Shown piece after piece: positions 5,041 through 5,772 of a stretch of DNA of 5,772 nucleotides (positions are counted from its first letter, which is position 1; every line of letters starts with the position of its first letter). The position numbers were made by a program, and so were the translations under genes. A model generated the notes under the pieces. That model did not search any database and was not told the origin of the DNA. It saw nothing but the letters and a program-made list of their open reading frames with translations. Source of the DNA: Candidatus Methanoprimaticola hominis (GTDB lineage: Archaea > Thermoplasmatota > Thermoplasmata > Methanomassiliicoccales > Methanomethylophilaceae); the NCBI GenBank assembly GCA_006954465.1, contig LVVU01000086.1:1-5772 (forward strand), read 5' to 3'.

Positions 5041-5772
5041 ATGCTCATGGAAACCCCCATCGTATACTTCACGGACATGAACTGCAAGATCGGCGACAGC
5101 CTTCTGATGAAGACGGAACGCCTCGTGAGAGCCGCAGGGATCGAGGACATCGACATGGACCGCAAGTTCGTGGCCCTCAAGATCCACTTCGGCGAGTACG
5201 GGAACCTCTCCTTCCTCAGACCCAACTACGCGAAGGTCATAGCGGACATCGTGAAGGAGAAGGGAGGGATGCCGTTCCTGACCGATTGCAACACGCTGTA
5301 CGTCGGAAGGAGGAAGAACGCCCTCGAGCATATGGACACCGCCAATCTCAACGGATTCTCCCCCATGTCCACAGGCTGCCAGATCATCATCGCGGACGGT
5401 CTGAAAGGGATGGACGACGTCGAGATCCCGGTGAATGGGGAGTACGTGAAGACGACGAAGATCGGTCGTGCGATTGCGGATGCCGATGTCATGATCACCC
5501 TGAACCACTTCAAATGCCACGAGCAGGCCGGATTCGGAGGAGCGCTCAAGAACCTCTCCATGGGCTGCGGCTCCCGCAGAGGGAAGATGGAGATGCACTC
5601 CGCCGCCAAGCCCCTGGTGGACCAGGAGAAGTGCAGGGGATGCAGGAGGTGCATGGGATACTGCGCCATGAACGCCATCTCCATGGACGACGGCAAGGCC
5701 GAGATCTCCGAGTCCGCATGCGTCGGATGCGGCAGGTGCGTGAGCGCATGCCCCTTCGATGCCATCGAACCC
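5041..5772 (+). CDS. DUF362 family iron-sulfur protein with 2x[4Fe-4S] ferredoxin domain, 3' end outside window
   Basis: The frame runs open to the window end, giving 244 residues of a family usually about 370 long. The DUF362 part (about 1-185) shows VALKIHFGEYGN (44-55), TDCNTLYVGRRKNALEH (81-97), NHFKCHEQAGFGGALKNLSM (155-174) and GCGSRRGKMEMH (175-186), the last two being the most conserved stretches in the family. A dicluster ferredoxin insert follows: C198, C201, C204, C208 and C227, C230, C233, C237, both CX2CX2CX3C. The second ends in the usual Cys-Pro; the first has Ala instead of Pro. There is no signal peptide, so it is probably cytoplasmic. The role of the family is not established; the clusters suggest electron transfer. 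The start is ATG 5041, with an alternative ATG at 5047. It is divergent from the SpeD homologue, which permits but does not prove shared control. Confidence 0.9.
   Translation, partial: MLMETPIVYFTDMNCKIGDSLLMKTERLVRAAGIEDIDMDRKFVALKIHFGEYGNLSFLRPNYAKVIADIVKEKGGMPFLTDCNTLYVGRRKNALEHMDTANLNGFSPMSTGCQIIIADGLKGMDDVEIPVNGEYVKTTKIGRAIADADVMITLNHFKCHEQAGFGGALKNLSMGCGSRRGKMEMHSAAKPLVDQEKCRGCRRCMGYCAMNAISMDDGKAEISESACVGCGRCVSACPFDAIEP

Noticed and set aside
4984..5765. Several - strand frames opposite the DUF362 gene.
   Set aside because: The + strand frame contains conserved family motifs and eight correctly spaced cysteines; the opposite frames show composition shadows only.
1..5772. CRISPR arrays, tRNA or rRNA genes, insertion sequences, riboswitches.
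   Set aside because: Reading both strands gave no regularly spaced repeats, no cloverleaf, no transposase or terminal inverted repeats, and no recognisable riboswitch core. The short leader of the importer operon leaves no room for a riboswitch.

Overview
The window looks like chromosomal DNA of a methanogenic archaeon, most likely a gut or wetland member of the Methanomassiliicoccales (Thermoplasmatota). The grounds are Shine-Dalgarno sites reading GGTGAT only 3-4 nt before starts (archaeal 16S tail complement), TATA boxes at archaeal spacing from starts, a TTG start followed by a lysine-initiated hydrophobic anchor, and a DUF362/ferredoxin protein of a type common in methanogens. The placement is inference; no rRNA or methanogenesis marker is present.

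Layout. (1) 1-1192, + strand: the C-terminal ~396 residues of an AAA-type ATPase with a DUF4143 nuclease-like tail, cut by the window start. (2) 1193-1284: a short convergent intergenic gap with two GC-rich hairpins. (3) 1285-4214, - strand: a three-gene NitT/TauT (nitrate/sulfonate/taurine-type) ABC importer operon, read from right to left as substrate-binding protein, permease, ATPase. The 15-nt gap and the ATGA overlap indicate one transcript with coupled translation. (4) 4215-4428: the operon's promoter region, with a TATA box, two copies of a GGAA-N5-TTCC motif, and the T-tract terminator of the next gene. (5) 4429-4854, - strand: a divergent S-adenosylmethionine decarboxylase (SpeD) homologue. 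(6) 4855-5040: a divergent promoter region with a 17-bp near-perfect palindrome. (7) 5041-5772, + strand: the first 244 residues of a DUF362 protein with two [4Fe-4S] ferredoxin motifs, cut by the window end.

The most striking observation is in the substrate-binding protein. The segment that normally opens this family (first beta-alpha-beta unit ending in a GFIGAPP-type motif) is at the C-terminus, and the protein begins, right after its membrane anchor, with the segment that normally follows that motif. Joining the C-terminus to the post-anchor N-terminus restores the family order, so this appears to be a natural circular permutation within an otherwise ordinary importer operon. The SpeD homologue is the second point of interest: it keeps the pyruvoyl serine, catalytic histidine and catalytic cysteine at exact spacing, but has lost the usual residues around the cleavage site and substrate pocket, which suggests a changed substrate.

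The importer genes work together as anchored receptor, membrane channel and ATP motor. Its substrate cannot be read from sequence; a sulfonate such as coenzyme M is one idea that would fit a methanogen. Nothing ties the SpeD homologue or the DUF362 protein to the importer beyond proximity.
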